DNA from: Litoreibacter ponti
GTDB lineage: Bacteria; Pseudomonadota; Alphaproteobacteria; Rhodobacterales; Rhodobacteraceae
Direction: 5' to 3'
Assembly (NCBI RefSeq): GCF_003054285.1
Contig: NZ_QBKS01000001.1
Coordinates: forward strand, 1,240,001 to 1,304,000
DNA: 64,000 bases
This document shows positions 9,077-17,470 of this stretch, one piece after another. The notes beneath the pieces are model-generated. The model had not been told where the DNA came from. It made no database searches and saw only the letters and a program-made list of their open reading frames with translations. The position numbers were made by a program, and so were the translations under genes. Positions within the stretch are counted from its first letter, which is position 1; each line of letters starts with the position of its first letter.

Positions 9077-9924
9077 CGCTTGTCCTCGGTATTCGTATCG
9101 AAATCCGATGCGTCATGGCGCTCATGCAGCTGGCCCTCGAGCGGCCCGCTGGTGCGGTTGACCATGACGCCGCGTTGCACGGCTTGCCGCGCGCGGATCT
9201 GCTTTTCCCATCGGGCGACATGCTCGTATTCATGCACTGACAAAAATTCGCCCGCATCATAGCTTTCGCCGCGCACCGTGCGCCCGTACCAGGGCCAGGT
9301 CGCCATGTCCGCGATGGTGTAGGCGTCACCCGCGAGATACTCGTTATCCTCCAGATGCTGGTCGAGCACGCTGAGCTGGCGCTTGGCCTCCATCGCGAAG
9401 CGGTTGATCGGGTATTCCTGCTTGAACGGCGCGTAGGCGTAGAAATGCCCGAAACCACCGCCCAGGTAAGGCGCGGAGCCCTGCAGCCAGAACAGCCAAT
9501 TGAGACATTCGGTCCGGCGTTCCAGATCGGTGGGCAGGAACTCCCCGAACTTCTCGGCGAGGTACAACAGGATTGCGCCGCTCTCGAACACCCGCACGCC
9601 GGTGTCCTTGTCGAACAGCGCGGGGATTTTGGAGTTGGGGTTCACGTCGACGAAGCCGCTGGAGAACTGCTCGCCCTCGCCGATCTTTATCAGCCACGCG
9701 TCATACTCGGCGCCGGCATGACCCTTGGCCAGCAGCTCTTCGAGCATGATCGTGACCTTCTGGCCGTTGGGCGTGGCGAGCGAATGAAGCTGAAGCGGGT
9801 GCTTGCCCGAGGGCAGGTCCTTGTCATGGGTCGGCCCCGCGATGGGGCGGTTGATCGAGGCCCAATCGCCCCCGTTTTCCTGGTCCCAGGTCCAGACCTT
9901 CGGGGGGGTGTAGTCTTCGCTCAT
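9067..9924 (-). CDS. yghU: YghU-like glutathione S-transferase / disulfide-bond reductase
   Basis: A 285-residue protein of the YghU/nu-class GST group, close to the 288 residues of E. coli YghU. The thioredoxin-fold half carries LHSLATPNGQKVTIMLEELL, with the TPNG motif that binds glutathione in this class, followed by NPNSKIPAL and FESGAILLYLAEKFG. The helical half has DQHLEDNEYLAGD and YTIADMATWPW. The family reduces small disulfides and hydroperoxides with glutathione in the cytoplasm. The gene stands alone on the minus strand, with a terminator hairpin of the next cluster just upstream. Confidence 0.9.
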   Translation of the reverse strand: MSEDYTPPKVWTWDQENGGDWASINRPIAGPTHDKDLPSGKHPLQLHSLATPNGQKVTIMLEELLAKGHAGAEYDAWLIKIGEGEQFSSGFVDVNPNSKIPALFDKDTGVRVFESGAILLYLAEKFGEFLPTDLERRTECLNWLFWLQGSAPYLGGGFGHFYAYAPFKQEYPINRFAMEAKRQLSVLDQHLEDNEYLAGDAYTIADMATWPWYGRTVRGESYDAGEFLSVHEYEHVARWEKQIRARQAVQRGVMVNRTSGPLEGQLHERHDASDFDTNTEDKRQA

Positions 9925-9963
9925 CTCAACGGGCCTCCATATGTCTTAGATCACAACAATGAA

Positions 9964-9981
9964 CCCCGCCTCGCGGCGGGG
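9964..9981 (-). terminator. Hairpin ending the five-gene minus-strand cluster
   Basis: CCCCGCC (9964-9970) pairs with GGCGGGG (9975-9981) around TCGC. It lies 15 bases past the stop of the NAD(P)-binding gene, and the minus-strand sequence after it is T-rich (TTCATTGTTGT). It is a plausible intrinsic terminator, with an interrupted T-run. Confidence 0.6.
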
Positions 9982-9995
9982 TGCAAACAGGTAAT

Positions 9996-10637
9996 TCAGG
10001 CGCGCAGCACGACATCTTGGCGGACGTTGAGCCCCTTCTGCGCCGCGTCGATCAGGTAATCGGCCACCGTCGCGCGCGAGATCAGGCCATTCTTCCATTG
10101 CGACGGCTCGGTCAGGACGGAGTACCCCTTGGCCTTGGCGTTGTTGGTCAGGATCACCGGGCGCGCGATCGTCCAATCCAGATCGCTGTCCATGATCAGC
10201 GTCTCCTGTCGGTCCTTGTCCTCGTAGGGGCGGCCGAGAATGGCGCGGTGGCCCATGCGCTCTATCGTGCTCATCGCCTCTATGGAGCGCCCCGCCCCAA
10301 AGCCCGTGACCGCGATCAGCCGCGTCACGCCCGCTTTGGGCATCTGATCGAGCAGAACCTTCGTGGTCTCGGAGAACAGCGTCTCCTTCTCCCACAGCAT
10401 CGCGATCCGCTCCTTGATGCCGAGCGCGTAGATCACCGCGCTGACCCCGTCGAGCGCGCGGGCCACGTCATCGGCCTCCAAAGCATCACCGGGGCAAGGC
10501 TCCAGCCCGTCCCGCGGTTCCATCTCGTCCGCGCTGCGCGCGAAGGCGCGAATGTGCAGCCCGCGTGACAGCCCCTCCTTCACGGCGCATTTGCCAATGC
10601 CGGAGGTGGCACCCATGATCAGAATGGGCGCGCTCAA
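9996..10637 (-). CDS. NAD(P)-binding atypical SDR protein
   Basis: A 213-residue NmrA/atypical short-chain dehydrogenase-like protein. The nucleotide-binding loop GATSGIGK is at residues 9-16, and the chain has the NAD(P)H-binding pattern VSAVIYALGI and LIAVTGFGAGRS. The usual YxxxK pair is not obvious, which fits a binding or regulatory role or a divergent reductase. The start is TTG at 10637, sharing bases with the TGA stop of the 55-aa gene (TTGA), so it is translationally coupled. It is the last gene of a five-gene cluster and is followed by a hairpin. Confidence 0.8.
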   Translation of the reverse strand: MSAPILIMGATSGIGKCAVKEGLSRGLHIRAFARSADEMEPRDGLEPCPGDALEADDVARALDGVSAVIYALGIKERIAMLWEKETLFSETTKVLLDQMPKAGVTRLIAVTGFGAGRSIEAMSTIERMGHRAILGRPYEDKDRQETLIMDSDLDWTIARPVILTNNAKAKGYSVLTEPSQWKNGLISRATVADYLIDAAQKGLNVRQDVVLRA

Positions 10638-10801
10638 TTCTGCAGATCCTCAAAAAGCGAATGGTAGCGGCGATGCTGCGCCCCGTCGCGGTGCAGCTTC
10701 AGCTTGCCGCGCTCCGCTGCGGCCAGTTCCGGGTCCGGTGCCGTGTCGATGGATGCGAGCCCCTCGGCGGGGATATCGTAGCGGGATTTCTTCTCTGCCA
10801 T
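10634..10801 (-). CDS. Small hypothetical protein, 55 aa
   Basis: This short cytoplasmic protein begins MAEKKSRYDIPAEGLASIDT and ends HSLFEDLQN. It is charged, has no signal peptide, membrane helix or cysteine, and I do not recognise the family. The start is supported by aggagg eight bases before the ATG on the minus strand. It sits 28 bases after the DUF4149 gene and overlaps the TTG start of the NAD(P)-binding gene, so it is a genuine member of the coupled cluster. A longer in-frame start at 10843 would pass over that ribosome-binding site. Confidence 0.7.
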   Translation of the reverse strand: MAEKKSRYDIPAEGLASIDTAPDPELAAAERGKLKLHRDGAQHRRYHSLFEDLQN

Positions 10802-10829
10802 TTGGTGCCTCCTGTTCTTTTGTCGGATG

Positions 10830-11225
10830 TCAGATCGACGCAAAGCGCGACAGCACCACGGCGCTGCCGACGATATGCGATAGGGTGATCACCACGGACA
10901 GGCTGTGAAGCACGATGAACCGCTTCTTGGCGCCTGCGTCTGTGGCGTCGTTGATCGCGGGCATCAGCAGCTGCCGGGTGGGGATCGTGGTGACCGCAAT
11001 CGCGGCCAGGATCAGCGCGCTCAGCTCGTCCACGTGCCACATGATTGCGGCGCCGAAACCGGCCGTTGCGATCACAAAGAGATAGAAGCCCGGGAAGGCG
11101 CGGCGGATCGTGGGGCCCGCTGTCTCCGCCGGGAGTGCGCGGAACAAAAAGCCCGCGAAGCCGAAGGAATATAGCGTCATGCCACCAAAGAGCAGCGCGG
11201 TTGCCAGCAGCGCGAGGGTCGTCAT
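10830..11225 (-). CDS. DUF4149 (TMEM205-like) membrane protein
   Basis: A 131-residue inner-membrane protein with four hydrophobic helices: the N-terminal ALLATALLFGGMTLYSFGFA, then FYLFVIATAGFGAAIMW, ALILAAIAVTTIP and a C-terminal VVITLSHIVGSAVVLSRF. The GGM.LYSFGFA..LFR.LP.E.AG..IRR.FP pattern is that of the DUF4149 family. No biochemical activity is known for it. Its ATG overlaps the stop of the UbiG-like methyltransferase gene in an ATGA, so the two are coupled. Confidence 0.85.
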   Translation of the reverse strand: MTTLALLATALLFGGMTLYSFGFAGFLFRALPAETAGPTIRRAFPGFYLFVIATAGFGAAIMWHVDELSALILAAIAVTTIPTRQLLMPAINDATDAGAKKRFIVLHSLSVVITLSHIVGSAVVLSRFASI

Positions 11226-11935
11226 GCGCCTGCCTTCGTGGCGGTGCCCATGTAGATGATCTGGGTCAGCGGCAGACGACCGAAGGTAATGTCGCCCTTG
11301 AGGTTGATGCCGCGCGGGCCCAGCCCGGTGAATTTGCCAGCTTCGAGCCCGGCTTGCCCCAAGGCCCCGCGAAGCTCTGCCGGTTTGATGAACAAGTCGG
11401 GGTCATGGGTGCCTTTGGGCAGCAGCTTGAGGATATCCTCGGCCACGGTGATCACGGCGAGGCGCGCCAGCGGGTTGCGATTGATCGTGTCGAACAGAAA
11501 GGTGCCGCCGGGCCGCAAAACGCGCGCGACCTCGCGGCAGACCTGATGCAGGTCTTGCACATGCTCCAGCACGTCGACACAGACCACGGCATCGAAACTG
11601 GCGTCCTCGTAAGGCAGCGCCTCTCCCACGCCCGTGTCATAGCGAATGGCATGGCCTTCCTGCGCGGCATGCACGCGGGCAGCCTCAATCGCGTCGCGGG
11701 CCGGATCAATGCCTGTGACCTGCGCGCCGCGCTCGGCCAGCGCCTCTGCCATGAAGCCCCCGGCGCAGCCCAGATCGAGCACCGCCTTGTCCGCCCAGTC
11801 GATCTTGGTGTCGAACCAGCTCAGCCGCCCCGGCACCATGTTCTTGAGCGTGCGCACCCAGCGGATCTCGTCCGACCACCACTGAGCGGCGACGTCATCA
11901 TAGATACCCAGATTGTTGCGCTGGACGGCGCTCAT
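11222..11935 (-). CDS. UbiG-like SAM-dependent methyltransferase
   Basis: A 237-residue class I methyltransferase. The SAM-binding motif is VLDLGCAGGFMAEALAERG from about residue 52; motif II is FDAVVCVDVLEHV, with a following VLRPGGTFLFDTINRN. The opening YDDVAAQWWSDE and the overall layout resemble UbiG, which O-methylates ubiquinone precursors. The loop after the WW pair lacks the residues usual in UbiG (no Lh.iNp.R), so a distinct acceptor is possible. It is coupled by ATGA overlaps to both neighbours, including an upstream membrane methyltransferase. Confidence 0.8.
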   Translation of the reverse strand: MSAVQRNNLGIYDDVAAQWWSDEIRWVRTLKNMVPGRLSWFDTKIDWADKAVLDLGCAGGFMAEALAERGAQVTGIDPARDAIEAARVHAAQEGHAIRYDTGVGEALPYEDASFDAVVCVDVLEHVQDLHQVCREVARVLRPGGTFLFDTINRNPLARLAVITVAEDILKLLPKGTHDPDLFIKPAELRGALGQAGLEAGKFTGLGPRGINLKGDITFGRLPLTQIIYMGTATKAGA

Positions 11936-12744
11936 GTGCGGCTCCCGGTTTTCGTTCCCGGCAGAACGTAGGGCGTTCGGTCGCGGTATCTACGGAACTC
12001 GTCGCCGTAGCGCGCCTCGAACCGCTTTTCCTTGAGGCGCGGGGCCAGCAGGCAGTAGGCGGTGTAGCTGACGGCAAGCGCCAGCTGGTCGGGCGTCCAG
12101 ACCGGCACGGTCCAGAGCGTCAACGCAAAGGCCACGTAGATCGGCTGGCGGATCACGCGAAACAGGCCCTGGGTCGGCATGTCGGGGAACTTGACCTTGA
12201 TCTTGCCCAGGAGCGACATCCAGCCAAGCGCGCCGGACTGCACCTCCGCCCCCGCATCGAAACTGGCCTTTAGCAGCAGCAGCCAAGAGGCCGCGTAGGC
12301 CGTGCAGATCGCGTAGAATGCGGCGCCCTCTGCCCGCCACCAGACGATGCCCGAGGGCGTCCACAGCGTGAACAGCGCGAAGAGCTGGATCGAGGCGATA
12401 GTGGCGTAGGTCGTCGTCGCCAGCGTGCCGCCATGGGGGCCGGGCACAATTTTGGCGAGCAGGCCCATGCCCCGCTTGGACAGCAGGAACGAATGCAGCA
12501 GCGGGAATTGCAGGATGAGGACAACGTTTGCGAGGATCGCCCACGGATACGGCACGGCGCCGAAGCTCTTGCTCATACCGAAGAACATCGCCACGACCAT
12601 CGACAGAACCGCCAGCGCGAAGAGCCCCTGACAGACGACGCCCGCCAGCAAGGCCAGCGTGATCCGCCCCGCGCCCGGGGGCGGGGTCAGCGCCGCGCTG
12701 ATCAGGCGGCGCAGGCGGGCCAGTCTTGGATCATCCCATGTCAT
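11932..12744 (-). CDS. Membrane methyltransferase of the ICMT/NnrU/MddA group
   Basis: A 270-residue polytopic protein with about six membrane helices. The second half has FRVIRQPIYVAFALTLWTVP and then APRLKEKRFEARYGDEFRRY, the RxP..Y...L and E...GD.YR.Y pattern of integral methyltransferases (isoprenylcysteine carboxyl methyltransferase family). The HSFLLSKRG motif after helix two is like the HS..ARP segment of methanethiol S-methyltransferase MddA. It may methylate a thiol, lipid or quinone-like substrate; MddA is my best guess. ATG 12744 follows ggaaagaga, and it is the first gene of a five-gene cluster. Confidence 0.7.
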   Translation of the reverse strand: MTWDDPRLARLRRLISAALTPPPGAGRITLALLAGVVCQGLFALAVLSMVVAMFFGMSKSFGAVPYPWAILANVVLILQFPLLHSFLLSKRGMGLLAKIVPGPHGGTLATTTYATIASIQLFALFTLWTPSGIVWWRAEGAAFYAICTAYAASWLLLLKASFDAGAEVQSGALGWMSLLGKIKVKFPDMPTQGLFRVIRQPIYVAFALTLWTVPVWTPDQLALAVSYTAYCLLAPRLKEKRFEARYGDEFRRYRDRTPYVLPGTKTGSRT

Positions 12745-12857
12745 CGGTGTCTCTTTCCATGTGGGTTGAGCTATCGCGGCAGCCGCACGCGTCGAGTGCG
12801 GCCTTGCGCCACCCCCGTTGGCGGCTAGAGTTGACGCCTCAATGGCGGGAAAGTTCC

Positions 12858-13835
12858 ATGGCAGAGACCGAATTCGCACAGGCCCGGCAGCTCGACACGG
12901 GCGCGATCCCGGTGATCGACATCGCGGGTGCGCTGGATGGGTCTGACCTGCCGGGGGTTGCCGCGCAAATCCGCGCCGCCGCAACCGATGTGGGCTTCTT
13001 CTATATCAAGGGCCATGGCATCGCGCCGGAGCTGATGGCCCAAGCCTTCGCCGTAGCGCGGGACTTCTTCGCCCTGCCCGAGGCGATGAAAACCCGCGTT
13101 GCCGTCGGCACCGATCAACGCGGCTGGATGGCCACGGGCATGTCGCGGCTGGCGGGCTCCAAGACCCATGATTTGAAAGAGGTGTTCTTCTGGGGCAGCG
13201 AGATTGCACCGGACGATCCCGACCTCGCGGCGGCCAAGCCGCTGGTGGCGCTGAACAAGTGGCCCGCGGACTTCCCGCGACTGCGCGCGGAGCTTTTTCC
13301 CTATTACGATGCGCTCTGCGCCGTCGCGGCGGAGGTGCTGTCGGCGGTCGCGGTGAGCCTTGAGGTGGACGCCGATGTCTTCCGCCCGCACTACGTCCGC
13401 CCCATGGCGCGCGGGCAATTGGTCTACTACCCGCCCTCGTCTGAGGCCGACGAGGTCGAGGAACGCTTCGGCGTGGCACCCCATACCGATTTCGGCGTGC
13501 TGACCTTTCTGCTGCAGGACGACAGCGGCGGGCTACAGGTGCGCCTGCCCACCGGCGACTGGGTAGAGGCACCGCCTCTCCCCGGCACGCTCGTCTGCAA
13601 CATCGGCGACCTGCTGCAACGGTGGAGCAACGATCGCTTCGTCTCCACGGTGCATCGGGTGATCAACCGCTCCGCCGAAGCGCGCTACTCGATCCCGATC
13701 TTCTTCGATCCGCATACTGACACGGTGATTGATCCCCGCGATCTCGGCGCGATGGAGCCGAAACATGCGCCCGTTACTGCGGGCGGCCACATCGCCGGGC
13801 GCAACGCGGCAAGCTTCAAACAGCACCGGCGTTAA
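12858..13835 (+). CDS. 2-oxoglutarate/Fe(II)-dependent oxygenase, IPNS-like
   Basis: A 325-residue oxygenase of the isopenicillin N synthase-like family. The N-terminal DIOX_N part has IPVIDIAGALD and VGFFYIKGHGI. The iron ligands are H209 and D211 (HTDFGVLTF) and H266 (STVHRVIN), and the 2-oxoglutarate carboxylate would be bound by R276 with S278 (RYSIPIFF). It oxidises a small molecule using O2 and 2-oxoglutarate in the cytoplasm; the substrate is unknown. It is divergent from the methyltransferase cluster (113 bases between starts) and its stop overlaps the next convergent gene by 4 bases. Confidence 0.9.
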   Translation: MAETEFAQARQLDTGAIPVIDIAGALDGSDLPGVAAQIRAAATDVGFFYIKGHGIAPELMAQAFAVARDFFALPEAMKTRVAVGTDQRGWMATGMSRLAGSKTHDLKEVFFWGSEIAPDDPDLAAAKPLVALNKWPADFPRLRAELFPYYDALCAVAAEVLSAVAVSLEVDADVFRPHYVRPMARGQLVYYPPSSEADEVEERFGVAPHTDFGVLTFLLQDDSGGLQVRLPTGDWVEAPPLPGTLVCNIGDLLQRWSNDRFVSTVHRVINRSAEARYSIPIFFDPHTDTVIDPRDLGAMEPKHAPVTAGGHIAGRNAASFKQHRR

Positions 13836-14071
13836 TCCTGGCGGCCGGGCCGCCAGATGCGACGCCAGGAGCGGCGCTCGTGGCGGTCGACCACGCGCGC
13901 GCCCTCGATCCCGCGGCGGTCGCGGCGGCTTTCGACGCGGTCGATGCGGTCCTCACGGCGGTCGATGCGGTCCTCGACGCGGTCGGCTATCTGCGCCCGG
14001 TCCGCGGCGTAAAGCGGGATAGGTGCGGTCGTCAAAGCCGCGGCAATCACGAATAAGCTCAGTCTGGTCAT
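13832..14071 (-). CDS. Small exported Arg/Asp-repeat protein
   Basis: A 79-residue protein with a Sec signal peptide (MTRLSLFVIAAALTTAPIPLYAAD, cleavage after YA-A or AA-D). The mature 56 residues are almost entirely a near-heptad repeat of the type DRVEDRIDRREDRIDRV, followed by an arginine- and tryptophan-rich tail. It should be highly charged, helical and periplasmic. I do not know a function; similar DR-rich exported proteins are usually unassigned. ATG 14071 follows ggagga. Its stop overlaps the oxygenase gene on the other strand by 4 bases. Confidence 0.7.
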   Translation of the reverse strand: MTRLSLFVIAAALTTAPIPLYAADRAQIADRVEDRIDRREDRIDRVESRRDRRGIEGARVVDRHERRSWRRIWRPGRQD

Positions 14072-14138
14072 GGGGTCCTCCGGAATTGTGTGTCCGGCTT
14101 TAACGCGTGGCCGCCCGGTTTTCGTCGCGCAAAATGGA

Positions 14139-14165
14139 AAGGGCGCCCCGCTATGGGACGCCCTT
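14139..14165 (-). terminator. Intrinsic terminator of pntAB
   Basis: AAGGGCG (14139-14145) pairs with CGCCCTT (14159-14165), extended inward by CCC with GGG. It lies 26 bases beyond the pntB stop, and the minus-strand sequence continues TCCATTTTG, a short T-rich tail. Confidence 0.7.
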
Positions 14166-14190
14166 GCCTTGGATGGTGTGCGCTGCTCGC

Positions 14191-15684
14191 CTAGTCGATC
14201 TTCGGCAGCAGGCTATCCAGCGACGCCTTCGCGTCACCGTAGAACATCCGCGTGTTGTCCTTGAAGAACAGCGGGTTCTCAATGCCCGAATAACCGGTGC
14301 CCTGCCCGCGCTTGGACACGAAGACCTGCTTGGCCTTCCAGCACTCCAGCACCGGCATGCCAGCGATGGGCGAGTTCGGATCGTCCTGAGCCGCCGGGTT
14401 CACGATGTCATTGGAGCCAATGACAATCGCCACATCCGTGTCCGGGAAATCGTCATTGATCTCATCCATCTCCAGCACGATGTCGTAGGGCACCTTCGCC
14501 TCGGCCAAGAGCACGTTCATGTGGCCGGGCAGACGGCCTGCGACGGGGTGGATCGCGAAGCGCACGGTCTTGCCCTTGGCGCGCAGCTTGCGGGTCAGCT
14601 CCGCGACCGCGGACTGCGCCTGCGCCACGGCCATGCCGTAGCCGGGGATGATGACGATGCTGTCGGCCTCGTTGAGCGCAGTGGCGACGCCATCGGCGTC
14701 GATGGCCACCTGCTCGCCCTCGACCGCCATCTGCTCGCCCGCCGGGCCGCCGAAGCCGCCGAGGATGACCGACACGAACGAGCGGTTCATGGCCTTACAC
14801 ATGATGTAGGACAGGATCGCACCCGATGAGCCCACCAACGCGCCGACAACGATCAGCAAATCATTGCCCAGGGAGAAGCCGATGGCCGCCGCCGCCCAGC
14901 CCGAGTAGCTGTTCAGCATCGAGACCACCACGGGCATGTCGGCGCCGCCGATGCCCATGATCAGGTGGTAGCCGATGAACAGACCGGCCAGGGTCAGCAC
15001 GACCAGCGCCCAGGAGCCGCCGCCGCTGAGATAGACCACCAGCAGGACCAGCGACAGCGCCGCGGCGCCCGCGTTCAGCAGGTGACCGCCGGGCAGTTTC
15101 TTGGCCGATGTATCAACCTGGAACGGCAGCAGCGACGAGCCGCCTGCGAGCTTGGCATAGGCTATGACGGAGCCGGTGAAGGTCACCGCACCGATCCAGA
15201 TGCCCAGCACCAGCTCGACCCGCAGGATGCCGATCTCGACGGTGGTTTTCTTGGCGATCAGCTGCCCGAAGGCGGACAGCTCGTTGTAGATCTCTTTCGG
15301 CAGCGCGCCGGTGCCGATGGTGCCCCCGTTCGCGCCATAGAGGCCGCTGACGTAGTTGATCATCAGATCGGCATTGAAGCCCACGAAGACCGCCGCAAGA
15401 CCCACGAGCGAGTGCATGATCGCGACCAGCTCTGGCATCTGCGTCATCTGTACCTTGGTGGCCAGATTGTAGCCCACTGCGGCGCCGCCCGCGATCAACA
15501 CGAGCGAGACGAACCACAGGCCCGAGCCCGGCCCGAACAGCGTCGCGACCACGGCGATCGCCATGCCGACGATCCCGTACCAGACCGCGCGTTTCGCGCT
15601 TTCCTGGCCCGACAGGCCGCCCAGCGACAGGATGAAAAGGATGGCTGCGACCACATAGGCCGCGATGGTGAATGCGTTTTCCAT
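14191..15684 (-). CDS. pntB: NAD(P) transhydrogenase subunit beta
   Basis: A 497-residue beta subunit of proton-translocating transhydrogenase. The first half is a bundle of about nine membrane helices starting MENAFTIAAYVVAAILFILS; the C-terminal 190 residues are the NADP(H)-binding domain III with IIPGYGMAVAQAQ (the GYGMAVAQ loop), GRLPGHMNVLLAEA and VIGSNDIVNPAA. With PntA it transfers hydride from NADH to NADP+ at the inner membrane, driven by the proton gradient. It is slightly longer than E. coli PntB (462). It starts 12 bases after the pntA stop and a terminator hairpin follows. Confidence 0.95.
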   Translation of the reverse strand: MENAFTIAAYVVAAILFILSLGGLSGQESAKRAVWYGIVGMAIAVVATLFGPGSGLWFVSLVLIAGGAAVGYNLATKVQMTQMPELVAIMHSLVGLAAVFVGFNADLMINYVSGLYGANGGTIGTGALPKEIYNELSAFGQLIAKKTTVEIGILRVELVLGIWIGAVTFTGSVIAYAKLAGGSSLLPFQVDTSAKKLPGGHLLNAGAAALSLVLLVVYLSGGGSWALVVLTLAGLFIGYHLIMGIGGADMPVVVSMLNSYSGWAAAAIGFSLGNDLLIVVGALVGSSGAILSYIMCKAMNRSFVSVILGGFGGPAGEQMAVEGEQVAIDADGVATALNEADSIVIIPGYGMAVAQAQSAVAELTRKLRAKGKTVRFAIHPVAGRLPGHMNVLLAEAKVPYDIVLEMDEINDDFPDTDVAIVIGSNDIVNPAAQDDPNSPIAGMPVLECWKAKQVFVSKRGQGTGYSGIENPLFFKDNTRMFYGDAKASLDSLLPKID

Positions 15685-15696
15685 TGCCCCTGCCCC

Positions 15697-17277
15697 TTAG
15701 GATTTCTGGAACATGGCGAGCATGCGCCGTGTCACGAGGAAGCCGCCGAAGATGTTGACGGAGGCCATGAATACACCGAGCGCCGCCAAGAGCGTGATCA
15801 GCAGCGAGGTGGACCCGATCTGGATCAGCGCGCCCAGGATGATGATCGACGAGATGGCGTTGGTGACCGCCATCAGCGGGGTGTGCAGCGAATGCGCCAC
15901 GCCCCAGATCACCTGGAAGCCGATGAAGACCGACAGCACGAAGACGATGAAGTGCTGCATGAAGCTTGCGGGCATGCCCGGGATCAACCCCACGCCCAGA
16001 ACCAATGCCGCGCCAATGGCGATCAGGCCAACTTGGGTCTTGGTCTCCTTGGCGAAGGCCGCGGCTTCTTCCGCACGCTTCTCTTCCGGGGTCAGCTCTT
16101 TGGGCTTTTCCTTTTTCGGGGCGGCCGCAATGGCTGCCACTTTGGGCGGCGGCGGCGGGTAGGTGATCTCCTTGTCGAAGGTCACGGTCGCGCCGCGGAT
16201 CACGTCGTCTTCCATGTTGTGGTTCAGAACGCCGTCTTTTTCAGGCGTCAGGTCGGTCAGCATGTGACGGATATTGTTGCCGTAGAGCGTGGAAGCCTGC
16301 GTGGCCATGCGCGACGGGAAGTCGGTGTAGCCGATGATCGTCACACCATTGTCGGTGACGATCTTCTCGTCCATCACGGTCAGCTTGCAGTTGCCGCCCT
16401 TCTCTGCCGCCAAGTCCACGATGACCGAACCGGGCTTCATCGCCTGGACCATGTCTTCGGTCCACAGCTCGGGCGCCTCGCGGTTGGGGATCAGCGCGGT
16501 ACAGATGACGATGTCGATATCGGGCGCCATCTCGCGGAATTTTTCCAACTGCTTCTCGCGGAATTCCGGGCTGGACGGGGCGGCATAGCCCCCCGTTGCG
16601 GCGCTGTCCTGGCTGCTTTCCTCGAACTCGAGGAAGACGAACTCTGCGCCCATGCTCTCGATCTGCTCGGCCACTTCGGGGCGCACGTCGAAGGCGTAGG
16701 TGATTGCACCCAGCGAGGTCGAGGTGCCGATGGCGGCAAGACCGGCCACACCCGCACCAATGACAAGCACCTTGGCGGGCGGCACCTTACCGGCGGCGGT
16801 CACCTGACCGGTAAAGAAGCGGCCGAAGTTGTTGCCGGCTTCGATCACGGCACGGTAGCCCGCGATATTGGCCATGGAGGACAGGGCGTCCATCTTCTGC
16901 GCGCGGCTGATGCGCGGCACCATTTCCATTGCGATGACATTGGCACCGGACTTGGCGGCGCTTTCCATCATCTTCTCGTTGGCGGCGGGGTTGAAGAAGG
17001 AGATCAGGGTCTGACCATCACGCAGGCGCTTCATCTCGCTTGCGTCGGGCTGGCGCACCTTGGCGACGATATCGGCCTCGTCCCACAGCGCCTTGGCAGT
17101 CTTCACGACCTCGACGCCAGCCTCTTTATAGGCAGCGTCCGAGAAGCCGGCATTCTCGCCTGCGCCCGATTGGATCAGGCAGGTGTGGCCCAGTTTCTGG
17201 ATTTGCAGCGCCGATTCCGGCGTCATGGCTACGCGGTTCTCTCCCGCGAAGGTCTCTTTCGGTGCCCCGACTTTCAT
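15697..17277 (-). CDS. pntA: NAD(P) transhydrogenase subunit alpha, single chain
   Basis: A 526-residue alpha subunit. The NAD(H)-binding domain I (residues 1-370) begins MKVGAPKETFAGENRVAMTP and has VLVIGAGVAGLAAIGTS. A charged Ala/Pro/Lys/Glu linker follows (PPPPPKVAAIAAAPKKEKPK), then three membrane helices near the C-terminus. Some alphaproteobacteria split this subunit into PntAA and PntAB; here it is one uninterrupted frame. It forms the hydride-transfer and proton-pumping complex with PntB. The 5' leader contains a small hairpin (CCCGCA/TGCGGG at 17310-17323). Confidence 0.95.
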   Translation of the reverse strand: MKVGAPKETFAGENRVAMTPESALQIQKLGHTCLIQSGAGENAGFSDAAYKEAGVEVVKTAKALWDEADIVAKVRQPDASEMKRLRDGQTLISFFNPAANEKMMESAAKSGANVIAMEMVPRISRAQKMDALSSMANIAGYRAVIEAGNNFGRFFTGQVTAAGKVPPAKVLVIGAGVAGLAAIGTSTSLGAITYAFDVRPEVAEQIESMGAEFVFLEFEESSQDSAATGGYAAPSSPEFREKQLEKFREMAPDIDIVICTALIPNREAPELWTEDMVQAMKPGSVIVDLAAEKGGNCKLTVMDEKIVTDNGVTIIGYTDFPSRMATQASTLYGNNIRHMLTDLTPEKDGVLNHNMEDDVIRGATVTFDKEITYPPPPPKVAAIAAAPKKEKPKELTPEEKRAEEAAAFAKETKTQVGLIAIGAALVLGVGLIPGMPASFMQHFIVFVLSVFIGFQVIWGVAHSLHTPLMAVTNAISSIIILGALIQIGSTSLLITLLAALGVFMASVNIFGGFLVTRRMLAMFQKS

Positions 17278-17470
17278 ATCAGCGTCCCCTTTTAGGTTGC
17301 GAGTAGCCTCCCGCAGATGCGGGTGCTTATCGTCGCTTTTGGGGATTCACAAGTCGGCTTTCAGGTATGCGAACGTATACTGCGTGAACGCTAACGCTAA
17401 CATTCCGAAAATTACCCACTGGACGTTGCGTCACGATGGCGCAACTCTGGCCGCTCTAGCGGAGGACATC

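Noticed and set aside
15697..17277. Possible split or frameshifted pntA, as in species with separate PntAA and PntAB
   Set aside because: The frame is continuous through the linker into the membrane helices, so a single-chain subunit is normal here.
14965..17295. 776-codon plus-strand frame opposite pntA and pntB
   Set aside because: It runs across two clearly real genes and their junction, and its translation is rich in His, Arg and Asp, typical of an antisense shadow.
17380..17410. ACGCTAACGCTAAC direct repeat before the SDR gene as a LacI-type operator
   Set aside because: It is a two-unit direct repeat without dyad symmetry, and no LacI-type regulator is nearby.
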